From: Sphingomonas sp. Y57
GTDB lineage: Bacteria; Pseudomonadota; Alphaproteobacteria; Sphingomonadales; Sphingomonadaceae
Length of the DNA stretch: 64,000 nt
Assembly (NCBI RefSeq): GCF_001015195.1
Contig: NZ_LDES01000004.1
Span: forward strand, 1-64,000
Direction: 5' to 3'
Shown: piece after piece, positions 33,441 through 41,253 of the stretch
How positions within the stretch are numbered: position 1 is the stretch's first letter
Layout of the letters: each line of letters starts with the position of its first letter
Notes under the pieces: generated by a model
Databases searched by the model: none
Told to the model about the DNA's origin: nothing
Seen by the model: the letters and a program-made list of their open reading frames with translations, nothing else
Translations under genes and position numbers: made by a program

Positions 33441-33743
33441 ATGGGCGACGACGACTATATCTATGATGAATCCACCGGCGAATGGATCAGCGCGGCCGAG
33501 GCCGGGACGGCAGGCGCTTCGGCCCAGGCCGTGGAGGTCCGCGATTCGGTCGGCAACATCCTTGCGGACGGCGACAGCGTGACGCTGATCAAGGACCTCA
33601 AGGTCAAGGGCACCAGCCAGACGCTCAAGCGCGGCACCGTAATCAAATCGATCCGCCTGACCGGCGACGATCAGGAAATCGACTGCCGTTTCGAAGGCAT
33701 CAAGGGCCTAGTGTTGCGCGCCGAATTCGTGCGGAAGAGATAG
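33441..33743 (+). CDS. PhnA-domain protein (YjdM-like, without zinc ribbon)
   Basis: 100 residues. The C-terminal part VEVRDSVGNILADGDSVTLIKDLKVKGTSQTLKRGTVIKSIRL...IDCRFEGIKGLVLRAEFVRKR is the PhnA/YjdM domain. The usual N-terminal CxxC zinc ribbon is replaced by an acidic start (MGDDDYIYDESTGEWI). The cellular function of this family is unclear despite the phosphonate-linked name. It converges with metA, separated by 6 bp. Confidence 0.9.
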   Translation: MGDDDYIYDESTGEWISAAEAGTAGASAQAVEVRDSVGNILADGDSVTLIKDLKVKGTSQTLKRGTVIKSIRLTGDDQEIDCRFEGIKGLVLRAEFVRKR

Positions 33744-33749
33744 GCCTCC

Positions 33750-34703
33750 TCAACCCGCGGCGGCCTCGGCCGGCCCGGAATCATTCGCGGCCGGCCGGCT
33801 GCCGCCGATCGCCGCGAGGTCGAACGGGGTCGTTCGGTAGATCTCGTTGATCCAGTTACCGAACAGCAGATGACCATGGCCGCGCCAGCGGTTCTCGGGC
33901 GGCCGGGCGGGGTCGTCGCCGGGAAAATAGCCAACCGGCAAGGGGCCCTTCCCGTCCCGGAAATACTCGTCGGCCAAGGTGCCCGTGTCATATTCGATAT
34001 GATTGAACATGTGGAGCGATCGGTGCGCCGGATCGTCGAGCAGGCAAGGCCCTGTCTCGTCACTGTCGAGCAGCGTCTCCAGTCCACTGCCGGCCGGGAT
34101 GTCCTCCTGCCGCACCTCGGCCCAGCGCGACACCGGGATTTGGGGATCGTCGGAGAAGCCGCGCAAATAAGGTGAAGCCGGCGCGAGGTTGCGGTGACGG
34201 AACAAACCGAAGGCCTTGTCGGGGAGCAGGTGCTTGGGCACGCCATGGAAATGGTAGAGAGCCGCCTGCGCCGCCCAACAGATGGTGAAACTGCTGTGGA
34301 CGTGGGTCTGGGTCCAGTCGAGCACACGGCATAGCTCGGGCCAGTAGCCTACTTCCTCGAACGGAAGATGCTCGACCGGGGCACCGGTGATAACGAAACC
34401 GTCGAACCGTTCGTCGCGCACCTCGGCCCAGGGCCGGTAGAAGGCGGCCATGTGATCGGCGGAAGTATGACGCGCGACATGGTCGGTCATCCGTACCAGG
34501 GTGAGCTCGACCTGTAGCGGCGTCGCACCCAGCAGGCGGGCGATCTGCGTCTCCGTACTGATCTTGTTCGGCATCAGGTTGAGCAGGCCGATCCTGAGCG
34601 GCCGGATATCCTGCCGCACGGCATCGGTCCGGCGCATGACGACGACGCCCTCCTGTTCGAGGATGGGACGGGCTGGCAGGTCATCGGGAATCTTGATCGG
34701 CAC
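33750..34703 (-). CDS. metA: Homoserine O-acyltransferase MetA (acetyl-CoA type predicted)
   Basis: 317 residues. First step of methionine synthesis. Catalytic Cys142 (FTICWAAQA), His235 and Glu237 (MFNHIEYD) occur at the canonical numbers. Residue 111 is Glu ([16 protein letters not shown]), the residue linked to acetyl-CoA rather than succinyl-CoA use in characterised MetA enzymes, so homoserine O-acetyltransferase is predicted. A structured leader RNA (34775-34860) precedes the gene by about 70 nt. The phosphodiesterase gene upstream is in the same direction. Confidence 0.95.
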   Translation of the reverse strand: MPIKIPDDLPARPILEQEGVVVMRRTDAVRQDIRPLRIGLLNLMPNKISTETQIARLLGATPLQVELTLVRMTDHVARHTSADHMAAFYRPWAEVRDERFDGFVITGAPVEHLPFEEVGYWPELCRVLDWTQTHVHSSFTICWAAQAALYHFHGVPKHLLPDKAFGLFRHRNLAPASPYLRGFSDDPQIPVSRWAEVRQEDIPAGSGLETLLDSDETGPCLLDDPAHRSLHMFNHIEYDTGTLADEYFRDGKGPLPVGYFPGDDPARPPENRWRGHGHLLFGNWINEIYRTTPFDLAAIGGSRPAANDSGPAEAAAG

Positions 34704-34774
34704 GTCGCGTCATTCCTTGTCGGATGGGTCGACGCGATGGGCTTGGTCCGCTTGGTTGCCGGATCGGCCACATC

Positions 34775-34860
34775 CTCCCTGGCGGGAGCGCCACCTTGCC
34801 CGGATCGGCAGGTTGGCGTTGGGCGCCGGCCCAACTCTTGATGCTGGTTCCTCCCTAGGC
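34775..34860 (-). ncRNA. Candidate riboswitch-like leader RNA of metA
   Basis: Read on the minus strand, the metA leader shows the word ATCAAGAG (34842-34835), then three hairpins in a row: GTTGGGC/GCCCAAC (34818-34835), a long stem CGCC..ACCT..GCC/GGC..AGGT..GGCG (34789-34818) and CTCCC/GGGAG (34775-34788). ATCAAGAG and CCAACCTGCC...GGCAAGGTGGCGC resemble words of S-adenosylmethionine riboswitch cores, but I could not match a defined class. Its position before metA supports methionine/SAM sensing. Confidence 0.5.
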
Positions 34861-34893
34861 GCGGAAGGAGGCTTTGGCAATCCCGCCCGGTGT

Positions 34894-35763
34894 TCAGGCC
34901 GCGGCGGCGCCCGGCTTGATCGTGTCATGCTCCTCGGCCAGAGCCTGCACCAGGGGCTGAAGCCTGCGATCGTAGCGGGCCAGGACATCAGGAGCGCCGA
35001 CCTGGGCATGGTGGGTGACGAAGCCCTCGCCGGTCCAGAGGTGCAACGCCACGCCGGGCTGTTCGGCGACGATCATCGGCCGCTCGTCCGGGCGCAGCGG
35101 GTCGATCGGCGCCATCTCCAACGCTACCTGCGGCGCCGTCGACGGCGCCACGGCCAGCATCCGGCCGCGCCAGCTGGTCGTGATCGAACGATGGATATGG
35201 CCCGAAATCATCGTCACGTCGGGCCGGTCGCCGATGGCCTTGTCGAGCATCACCACCCAGGGTTCGGTCTGATGCGCGGTCATCCAGGGGATGCCCGTCT
35301 CGATTGGCGGATGGTGGAGCACGATCAGCACAGGCTTACCCGGCACCTCGGCGAGGCGGGCCTTCAGCCAGCCTGCGCGACGATGGCCGAAAGCACCGCC
35401 ATGATGGCCCGGATCCAGCGTGTCGAGAACGATGATCCGAACCTCCGGCTCGTCGATCACATATTGCACGAAACCGTCCTCGACCGGCAGGTCGGGGAAG
35501 ACCTGCTTCATCGCCGCGCGGTCGTCATGGTTGCCGACACACAGGTGGACGGGAAAACCGCAGCCGTCGATCAGGCCCTTGAGCCGTTCATAGCTGGCCA
35601 CGTCGCCATGGTCGGTGAGATCCCCGGTCAGGAACAGCCGGTCGGGCACGACCGACAGGCCCTTCACATAATCGATCGCCGCCGCGACCCTGTGGAAGTT
35701 GAGTTCGTCGGGGTCTTCGAGATCGAAGCCTATATGCAGGTCGGTCAGTTGCGCGATCAGCAT
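34894..35763 (-). CDS. Metallophosphoesterase (CpdA/GpdQ-like phosphodiesterase)
   Basis: 289 residues. The binuclear metal site is complete: QLTDLHIG, FLTGDLTDHGD, VGNHDDRAAM, LHHPPIETG and SGHIHRS. It is closest to class III cyclic-nucleotide phosphodiesterases (CpdA) and GpdQ-type diesterases. The ATG at 35763 has AGGGA 7 nt upstream. It lies next to the electron-transfer operon whose first protein carries two cyclic-nucleotide-binding domains, so hydrolysis of the same signal is conceivable; this is inference only. Confidence 0.9.
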   Translation of the reverse strand: MLIAQLTDLHIGFDLEDPDELNFHRVAAAIDYVKGLSVVPDRLFLTGDLTDHGDVASYERLKGLIDGCGFPVHLCVGNHDDRAAMKQVFPDLPVEDGFVQYVIDEPEVRIIVLDTLDPGHHGGAFGHRRAGWLKARLAEVPGKPVLIVLHHPPIETGIPWMTAHQTEPWVVMLDKAIGDRPDVTMISGHIHRSITTSWRGRMLAVAPSTAPQVALEMAPIDPLRPDERPMIVAEQPGVALHLWTGEGFVTHHAQVGAPDVLARYDRRLQPLVQALAEEHDTIKPGAAAA

Positions 35764-35893
35764 GACTTGGTCCCTTGCGCTCCGCCGGTAAAAACACCCC
35801 CGGCCCCCCAACGGTCCAGCATCAGACCACCTGCTGGCACGGACTGCTGTGATTTCCTACACAACGGATTGCAAAAAAGCGGTAAACCGGGCG

Positions 35894-37717
35894 TTAAATA
35901 CCGGTACCCGCCTTCTTCAGCGCCTTTTCCTGGATGTGTTCGACGGCCTTGCCCCGCGCGCGGTTGTCCCGAACCATCAGCGGGGCGAAGTCGTTGCGGT
36001 GATAGTCGTGACACATCGCGCAGGCAGACGGCACCTCCTTACGCGCGTCCTGACCGCCATGGCATTCCTGGCATTTGGCCAGCTTCGGCAGGTTGACGTC
36101 CGACGCCAGCTTGGAGTCCTTCACAGCATGGCAGCTCGCGCAGCTCTCGGTGTCGTGCGAAGCGTGGTCGAACCAGCCCTTCATCATGTAGCGCCGGCTG
36201 AGCGCCACCGGCGTGACGGCGTAGGGGGTCGTCGGATTGCCGGTCGCGCGGACCGTATGGCAATCGAAACAGGCGCCTCCCTTCGAGAAGACCGCGCGGA
36301 TCGCCTGATCGGCGGTGCCGACGTGCATTGCGCTGGTCTGCGCGAAGCTCGCGCGCTGTTCGGCGCTGGCGAAATCACCCGGGCGTCGACGATCCATGCC
36401 CTGCAGGGCGGGATTGCGCGGTGCGCCTGCCCGATAGAAGGCGCGAATGTCCGCGACCACCTGAGCCGGATCACCGTGGCGCAGCGTGCGGATCGTGCCC
36501 CCGACCTGATCGAAGGCGAGCGAGTGGCAGGCGCCGCAGGCCGGTTCCATCTTCACCGGTACGAAACTCGATCCCGTCGCGTCGCGAACATGGCAATTGG
36601 CACAGTCAAGCGGTGCGCCATAGCCTTCCGCCTTGCCCAGCGTCTTCGCCATCTGCGCGACGCCGTTGGTAGTCGACAGATGCAGCTCATGCGGGAATTT
36701 GAGGCCGTTGTCCTCCTTCGGATTCGCGTCGAGCGAGACGCGGCGGAAGGAGGGCACACCGTTGGGGCCCGCGAAGCGGATCGTCGGCTCGAACTGGGGA
36801 TGGTTGTCGCCGAAATCGGCGGTGTCCTTCAGCGCGGTATCGATCCGTTTGCTCATGTCTTCATGGCAATTGGTGCAGAAGCGCTCATCGGTGACCGGCA
36901 TCGCCGTCTGGCCCTGATGCTCGGTATGACATTCGACGCAGCGGCCGGGCTGGATGCCGAAGATGCCGCCGACGAACTGCTTTGTACCGTCGACGATGCC
37001 CGGCGAGCCCTTGGCCTCCAGCAGCTTCGCCTTGTCGGCGTGGTCGTGGACCTTGGTGTGACAGGCGACGCAAGCCGTGTCCCGCACCGACTCGCCGGCC
37101 TTCACATGGCAGGCCTGACAATTATTCTCGAGGCTGCGATGGACCTGGGACAGCTTGCCCGAGGTCCACAGCTCGTCCGCGTGGAAGGCGACCTTGCGGC
37201 TGCTGTCGGTCGGCTGCGTATGAATCGATACCAGCGGCCAGACCAGGAAAATGGCGAGCACCAGGAGCACGCCACTCCAGGCCATCACGCGGCGGCCGGG
37301 CAGAACCGAGGCCAGCGAGAAGACCCGCGCCTCCTCCTTATCCTCAGACGCGTTGGAAATGGCGCCAACACGCTCGACGGTGATGATCACCGCACCCTTC
37401 TCGTCCCCCTCGCCCGGCTCGACCGACAGCGAATGACTGCCGATGCGGACGTTCGCGCCCGGCGAGACGGAGAAACGCTCATGTTCCGTCGACTTGCCGT
37501 CGACGAGGAAAGGCATACCGGCGGTCGCGACGATCTCGACGGCGCCGCCCGCGGCTGCACGGATCACCGCGTGGTTCAGCGCCACGGCCAAGTCGGGCAA
37601 GTGGATATCGCTCGACGGACTGCGGCCGATGCTCAGCTCGGTCTTGTCGAAGCTCTTGGGGCGAACGATGTCACGCCCATCGGCGGTGCGCGCTACCGTG
37701 CGAACGATGAAGCTCAT
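35894..37717 (-). CDS. FHA domain-transmembrane-decaheme cytochrome c fusion
   Basis: 607 residues. An FHA domain occupies about residues 5-105 (ELSIGRSPSSDIHLPD with Gly31-Arg32-Ser33, then Asn48-His49). One membrane helix follows at about 145-165 (AWSGVLLVLAIFLVWPLVSI), placing FHA in the cytoplasm. The rest is periplasmic with ten CxxCH heme sites: CQACH, CVACH, CVECH, CTNCH, CANCH, CGACH, CFDCH, CASCH, CQECH and CAMCH, a cytochrome c3/c7-type multiheme module. FHA domains bind phosphothreonine partners, so phosphorylation might gate or localise the electron carrier. The start MSFIVRT lies 10 bp after the cytochrome b gene. Last gene of a three-gene operon; function not described to my knowledge. 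Confidence 0.9.
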   Translation of the reverse strand: MSFIVRTVARTADGRDIVRPKSFDKTELSIGRSPSSDIHLPDLAVALNHAVIRAAAGGAVEIVATAGMPFLVDGKSTEHERFSVSPGANVRIGSHSLSVEPGEGDEKGAVIITVERVGAISNASEDKEEARVFSLASVLPGRRVMAWSGVLLVLAIFLVWPLVSIHTQPTDSSRKVAFHADELWTSGKLSQVHRSLENNCQACHVKAGESVRDTACVACHTKVHDHADKAKLLEAKGSPGIVDGTKQFVGGIFGIQPGRCVECHTEHQGQTAMPVTDERFCTNCHEDMSKRIDTALKDTADFGDNHPQFEPTIRFAGPNGVPSFRRVSLDANPKEDNGLKFPHELHLSTTNGVAQMAKTLGKAEGYGAPLDCANCHVRDATGSSFVPVKMEPACGACHSLAFDQVGGTIRTLRHGDPAQVVADIRAFYRAGAPRNPALQGMDRRRPGDFASAEQRASFAQTSAMHVGTADQAIRAVFSKGGACFDCHTVRATGNPTTPYAVTPVALSRRYMMKGWFDHASHDTESCASCHAVKDSKLASDVNLPKLAKCQECHGGQDARKEVPSACAMCHDYHRNDFAPLMVRDNRARGKAVEHIQEKALKKAGTGI

Positions 37718-37727
37718 CTGCGCGTTC

Positions 37728-38606
37728 TCACCAGTAATAGAAGACGGAGACGATGTGGACGAACAGCGCCGCAATCAGCGCGAAGGTCAGCGGGACGTGG
37801 ATATAGAGCCACACCTCCAGAAGAGCCTTCAGCCGCAGATGCTTGCGGATCCGGGACAGCGACGATCGCTTGCGCTCCAGCAGCACCTCGACATGATCAT
37901 ATGGGTCGGTCGCTGCCTCCTTGCGCTCCCCGTGCGCGCGGACGGCGGCCAGCGCAGCGCGCGTCCCGCACTTGCGGTAATGGCCCGTCAGCCGCGCGAT
38001 CAGCCCGCCGCCGAACGGATCGTCGTTGAGCGCCATCCGGACGATGGCCGCGCCCTCGGCATCGAGCGGCTGCGCCGCCTCGTTCAGCTGGCGGTCGATC
38101 ATCCTCAGATTGTCGAGCATCTGTATCTGGGTCGTCTCACCACGGTTGGCCGACAGCGCCTGGGGCAGCATCGCATAGGTCGCGATACCGAATACGCCGG
38201 AGGCGATGACGATCATCATCAGCGCATAGGCAAGCGTGTGGATGTTCCATCCGAAATCGAAGCCGGTGTGCAGCGTCGCGATGACGATCAGCGACAGGCC
38301 CAGATAGACGTGCGCCGAGGTCCAGCTCTTGAGCGACCAGCGCCCGGGCGTGATCGCGCGTTTGCGGATCCCCAGCATCGTCAGCCACAGGATCAGGAGG
38401 ACCCCGATCGTGCCGGTTATATAGCCGTAGATGCTGCCGCCGTTGGGCTTGGGCTGAACGTCGTTGAAGGCATAGATCAGCAGCGCCACCGCGCTGATCC
38501 CCAGCGCGATCTTGAGCCATTTATAGCCCTGGTAACGCAGGAACCCCTCATGCTCGGAGGCGCGCTCGCGACCCGTGGTCGCCTGCCGTAGCGATTTGCT
38601 GGCCAT
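37728..38606 (-). CDS. Five-helix cytochrome b-like membrane protein
   Basis: 292 residues. Membrane helices lie at about 31-47, 58-80, 97-115, 123-147 and 262-290. Histidines 99, 113, 123, 270 and 284 lie in or near helices (SAHVYLG, TLHTGF, NIHTLAY, YIHVPL, FVHIVS) and could ligate two b-type hemes. A soluble loop of about 110 residues separates helices 4 and 5. The ATG overlaps the stop of the flavoprotein gene (TGATG) and the FHA-decaheme gene follows 10 bp later, so it is the likely transmembrane electron bridge between the two. The family name is not recognised; heme content is inferred. Confidence 0.85.
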   Translation of the reverse strand: MASKSLRQATTGRERASEHEGFLRYQGYKWLKIALGISAVALLIYAFNDVQPKPNGGSIYGYITGTIGVLLILWLTMLGIRKRAITPGRWSLKSWTSAHVYLGLSLIVIATLHTGFDFGWNIHTLAYALMMIVIASGVFGIATYAMLPQALSANRGETTQIQMLDNLRMIDRQLNEAAQPLDAEGAAIVRMALNDDPFGGGLIARLTGHYRKCGTRAALAAVRAHGERKEAATDPYDHVEVLLERKRSSLSRIRKHLRLKALLEVWLYIHVPLTFALIAALFVHIVSVFYYW

Positions 38607-41059
38607 CAGGCGTCGTCCCGTTGCAGCCGGGCGACCGTCAGGAACTCCTCGGGCGCGACGCGGATCGCCGCTCCCGTGGGACAGGCGCGGACACAGCTCG
38701 GGCCGCCCTCGATACCCGAGCACATGTCGCACTTGACCGCCCGCTTCGCCTTCTCGACGCCGGGCGTCGCGTTGGCATAGGCCCAGTCATGGCTGGGCTC
38801 TCCCGGCCCCGGCCCCTGTCCGAACAGGAACCATTTCCACAGGGATGGCTTCCGCGGCGGCTCCTTTTCCATACGGATCACGCCGTAAGGGCAGTTCCGC
38901 TGGCAATTGCCGCAGCCGATGCAGGTGTCGTCGATATAGACCTCGCCGTCCTGGCCGCGATGAATCGCAGTCGGCGGGCAATCGGCCATGCAATGCGGAT
39001 GCTCGCAATGCCGGCAGCTTGTCGGCACATGGAGATGCGCGAACGTGCGTCCAGCCTCCCGATCGAGCCGCGAGATCCCGTCATGGCTGTCCGCGCAGGC
39101 CTTCTCGCAATTATCGCAGCCGACGCAGAGATTCTCGTCGATCAGCAGCACGTCGGTCGCCTCACCGACGCCGTTGTCCACCAGGAAGTTGGCGACCGAA
39201 CTATACATGTCGACGACGGTGGCGAAGCTGTCCTTCTTCGCTTCTATGAACGATGCGAGATCCTCGCGCTCGCCGATTGCTACCTTCGCCTTAGCGAAGA
39301 ATTCGGGTTTCGCGTCGAGCAGCCGGCGGAATGCCTCGCCGCCGAGCTTGATCACCTCCGACTTCACGGCAGCACGAACCGTTTGCTTGCGGATGCCGTT
39401 GTCGAAAAGCTCGAGCTCGCCGACATAATTGCCGGCCGGAACGTAGGACAGGAACACCGGCTTGCCGCCGATCGACTTCTCGACGACCACGGATCCCGAC
39501 CGGATCACATAGACGTCATTGCCTTCGTCGCCCTCCCGGAAGATCGCTTCGCCGGCGCGCACGCCCTTGATCTCGGCAGTCTCGAGCACCTCCGCCAGAT
39601 CGGCGGGCTGGAGCCCCGACTGCCACATCTGGAGGAGCTGGCGCTCGGTCGAGATGCGAGTGACGGCGCGCTTCACGCCCGGCACCGACGCCATCAGCTT
39701 CAGGATCGCGTTGCGCGGGATCTCCACGACGATCGTCTCGGCTATCGAGCGGATCGTGGAACCGCGGCGACGGCCCGAGACGAGGCCGACCTCACCGAAG
39801 ATCGAGCCTTCGGGGATGACGATGCCGGTCGAACGGCCGTCAGGCAACGGAATGTCGACGGATCCCTGCGCGATGCAGAACAGCGACGATCCCGGCGCGT
39901 TCTTCTCGAAGATGATCGCGTTCTTGCCGTAGTAGCGGACCTCGGAATCGAGCATGAATTCTCGCATCTGCAGCGGCGACAGATCGTTCAGGATCTGGAC
40001 GTTGGTGCGAATGAACTCGAGCCATTCGTCGACGGATTTCTTCACCGGGAGATCAAGGAACTTGCCCTCCAGGATCGGCTCGTCGGCGGGCTTCAGGGCG
40101 GTGTTGCCGTTGATGAACTCGACGACGTCATAGCCCTGGTTCATGCAGTGCTTGATCAGCGGATAGCCCGCCAGCGCGCCGATCACGTAAATGCCCGGGT
40201 TCGTGGTCTCGAACTGGGGTGACAGCGTCGGGAATGCCTCGCGATCCGGACTGCTGAACTCGATACCGCATTCCTCGATGAATTTGCGCGGCGCGGCCGA
40301 GCCCATGCGCGCGATCACGCGGTCGCAGCGGATGCGCGCCTCGCCGTCGCGTGTATCCAGGACGAGATGCCCCGACTCCAGCCGGTTCGGCGAGGTGTCG
40401 GTCATCACGTTGATCCGCCCCTCGTCGCGCGCCTGCATCAGCAGCTTGACGTTGGCGCCCTTGGCACGACTGAAATCCGCGCCGCGATTGAGGATGGTGA
40501 CGATATTCCCCTGGGCGACGTCCTGCGCCAGGCCCAGTGCGTTCTCGATGCCGGCGTCGCCCGAACCGACGACCGTGATGTGCTCGTCGACATATTCGCC
40601 GGGATCGTCGAGCTGGTATTGGACATGGATGCCGCTGGTCTCGATGCCCGGCGCGCGCAGCAGGTTCGGATTGCCCTGCGTGCCGATCGCCAGGATGATC
40701 GTCTCGGCCCGGATTTCGGTCTTGTCAGTCAGGGTGAGGACAAACGCGCCCTTCTGCCCGGTGATTGCCTTCACCTCGCTCTTGAAGCGGACGTTCACCT
40801 TGTTGGCGGCGGTCTGTTCGTCCCAGATGCCGAGGATCTTCTCGCGCTTGCCCGCGTCGAAATCGATGTCCGAGCGCAGCACGAGCTGGCTCGGCGTGGC
40901 CATCACATGCTTGCCCTTCTGATACTTGAAGATCGTATCGGAAAGATGGTCGGTCTTTTCGAGCAGGACATGCGAGATGCCGAGCTTGGCCGCATGGGCC
41001 GCAGCGCTCATCCCCGCCGGCCCCGAGCCAACGATGGCAATACGGTAGGTATCCGCCAC
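38606..41059 (-). CDS. FAD/NAD(P) oxidoreductase-dual cNMP-binding-ferredoxin fusion
   Basis: 817 residues with three modules. Residues 1-330 form a thioredoxin-reductase-like flavoprotein with an FAD loop (VGSGPAG, 10-16) and an NAD(P) loop (VVGSGDAG, about 166). About 380-500 and 510-630 are two cyclic-nucleotide-binding domains: the first has FGEVGLVSGRRRGST, close to the cAMP-pocket consensus, and the second VGELELFDNGIRKQT. The last 150 residues are an NrfC/DmsB-type ferredoxin with four Cys clusters (CVGCDNCEKAC, CRHCEHPHCMADC, CIGCGNCQRNC, and a final CDMC...CVRAC). The GTG at 41059 has a purine-rich site upstream. No signal peptide: cytoplasmic. It probably moves electrons between NAD(P)H and the cytochrome b next door under cyclic-nucleotide control (inference). 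Confidence 0.9.
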   Translation of the reverse strand: MADTYRIAIVGSGPAGMSAAAHAAKLGISHVLLEKTDHLSDTIFKYQKGKHVMATPSQLVLRSDIDFDAGKREKILGIWDEQTAANKVNVRFKSEVKAITGQKGAFVLTLTDKTEIRAETIILAIGTQGNPNLLRAPGIETSGIHVQYQLDDPGEYVDEHITVVGSGDAGIENALGLAQDVAQGNIVTILNRGADFSRAKGANVKLLMQARDEGRINVMTDTSPNRLESGHLVLDTRDGEARIRCDRVIARMGSAAPRKFIEECGIEFSSPDREAFPTLSPQFETTNPGIYVIGALAGYPLIKHCMNQGYDVVEFINGNTALKPADEPILEGKFLDLPVKKSVDEWLEFIRTNVQILNDLSPLQMREFMLDSEVRYYGKNAIIFEKNAPGSSLFCIAQGSVDIPLPDGRSTGIVIPEGSIFGEVGLVSGRRRGSTIRSIAETIVVEIPRNAILKLMASVPGVKRAVTRISTERQLLQMWQSGLQPADLAEVLETAEIKGVRAGEAIFREGDEGNDVYVIRSGSVVVEKSIGGKPVFLSYVPAGNYVGELELFDNGIRKQTVRAAVKSEVIKLGGEAFRRLLDAKPEFFAKAKVAIGEREDLASFIEAKKDSFATVVDMYSSVANFLVDNGVGEATDVLLIDENLCVGCDNCEKACADSHDGISRLDREAGRTFAHLHVPTSCRHCEHPHCMADCPPTAIHRGQDGEVYIDDTCIGCGNCQRNCPYGVIRMEKEPPRKPSLWKWFLFGQGPGPGEPSHDWAYANATPGVEKAKRAVKCDMCSGIEGGPSCVRACPTGAAIRVAPEEFLTVARLQRDDA

Positions 41060-41253
41060 TGATTCCCCCTGCCCCGTTTCACCGCCGCCGAGCAAGCGGC
41101 CGTCATTAGACCCCAAATTTCGCGCATGCCCCTGCGACAACGCATGAATTTAGTGTCTGCCCCGTCCCTACTCTACCAGCTTCGACGCGTTCCGCTAGAC
41201 TTTCATTACATTTGGTTATCAAAGGCCATTACGCTCAAATTGCGGAGAGAAAT
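41060..41253. promoter_or_regulatory. Divergent promoter region of the electron-transfer operon and ccmI-like gene
   Basis: 194 bp without genes between two divergent starts, with an AT-rich patch (TTTCATTACATTTGGTTATCAAAGG) near the right gene that is unusual against the GC-rich background. TTTGGTTATCAAA is an imperfect palindrome. A CRP/FNR-type site would make sense here, but the spacing does not fit TTGAT-N4-ATCAA, so no operator is called. Confidence 0.45.

Noticed and set aside
41195-41225. FNR or CRP operator before the CcmI-like gene
   Set aside because: TTTGGTTATCAAA is only partly palindromic and the half-site spacing does not fit either consensus.
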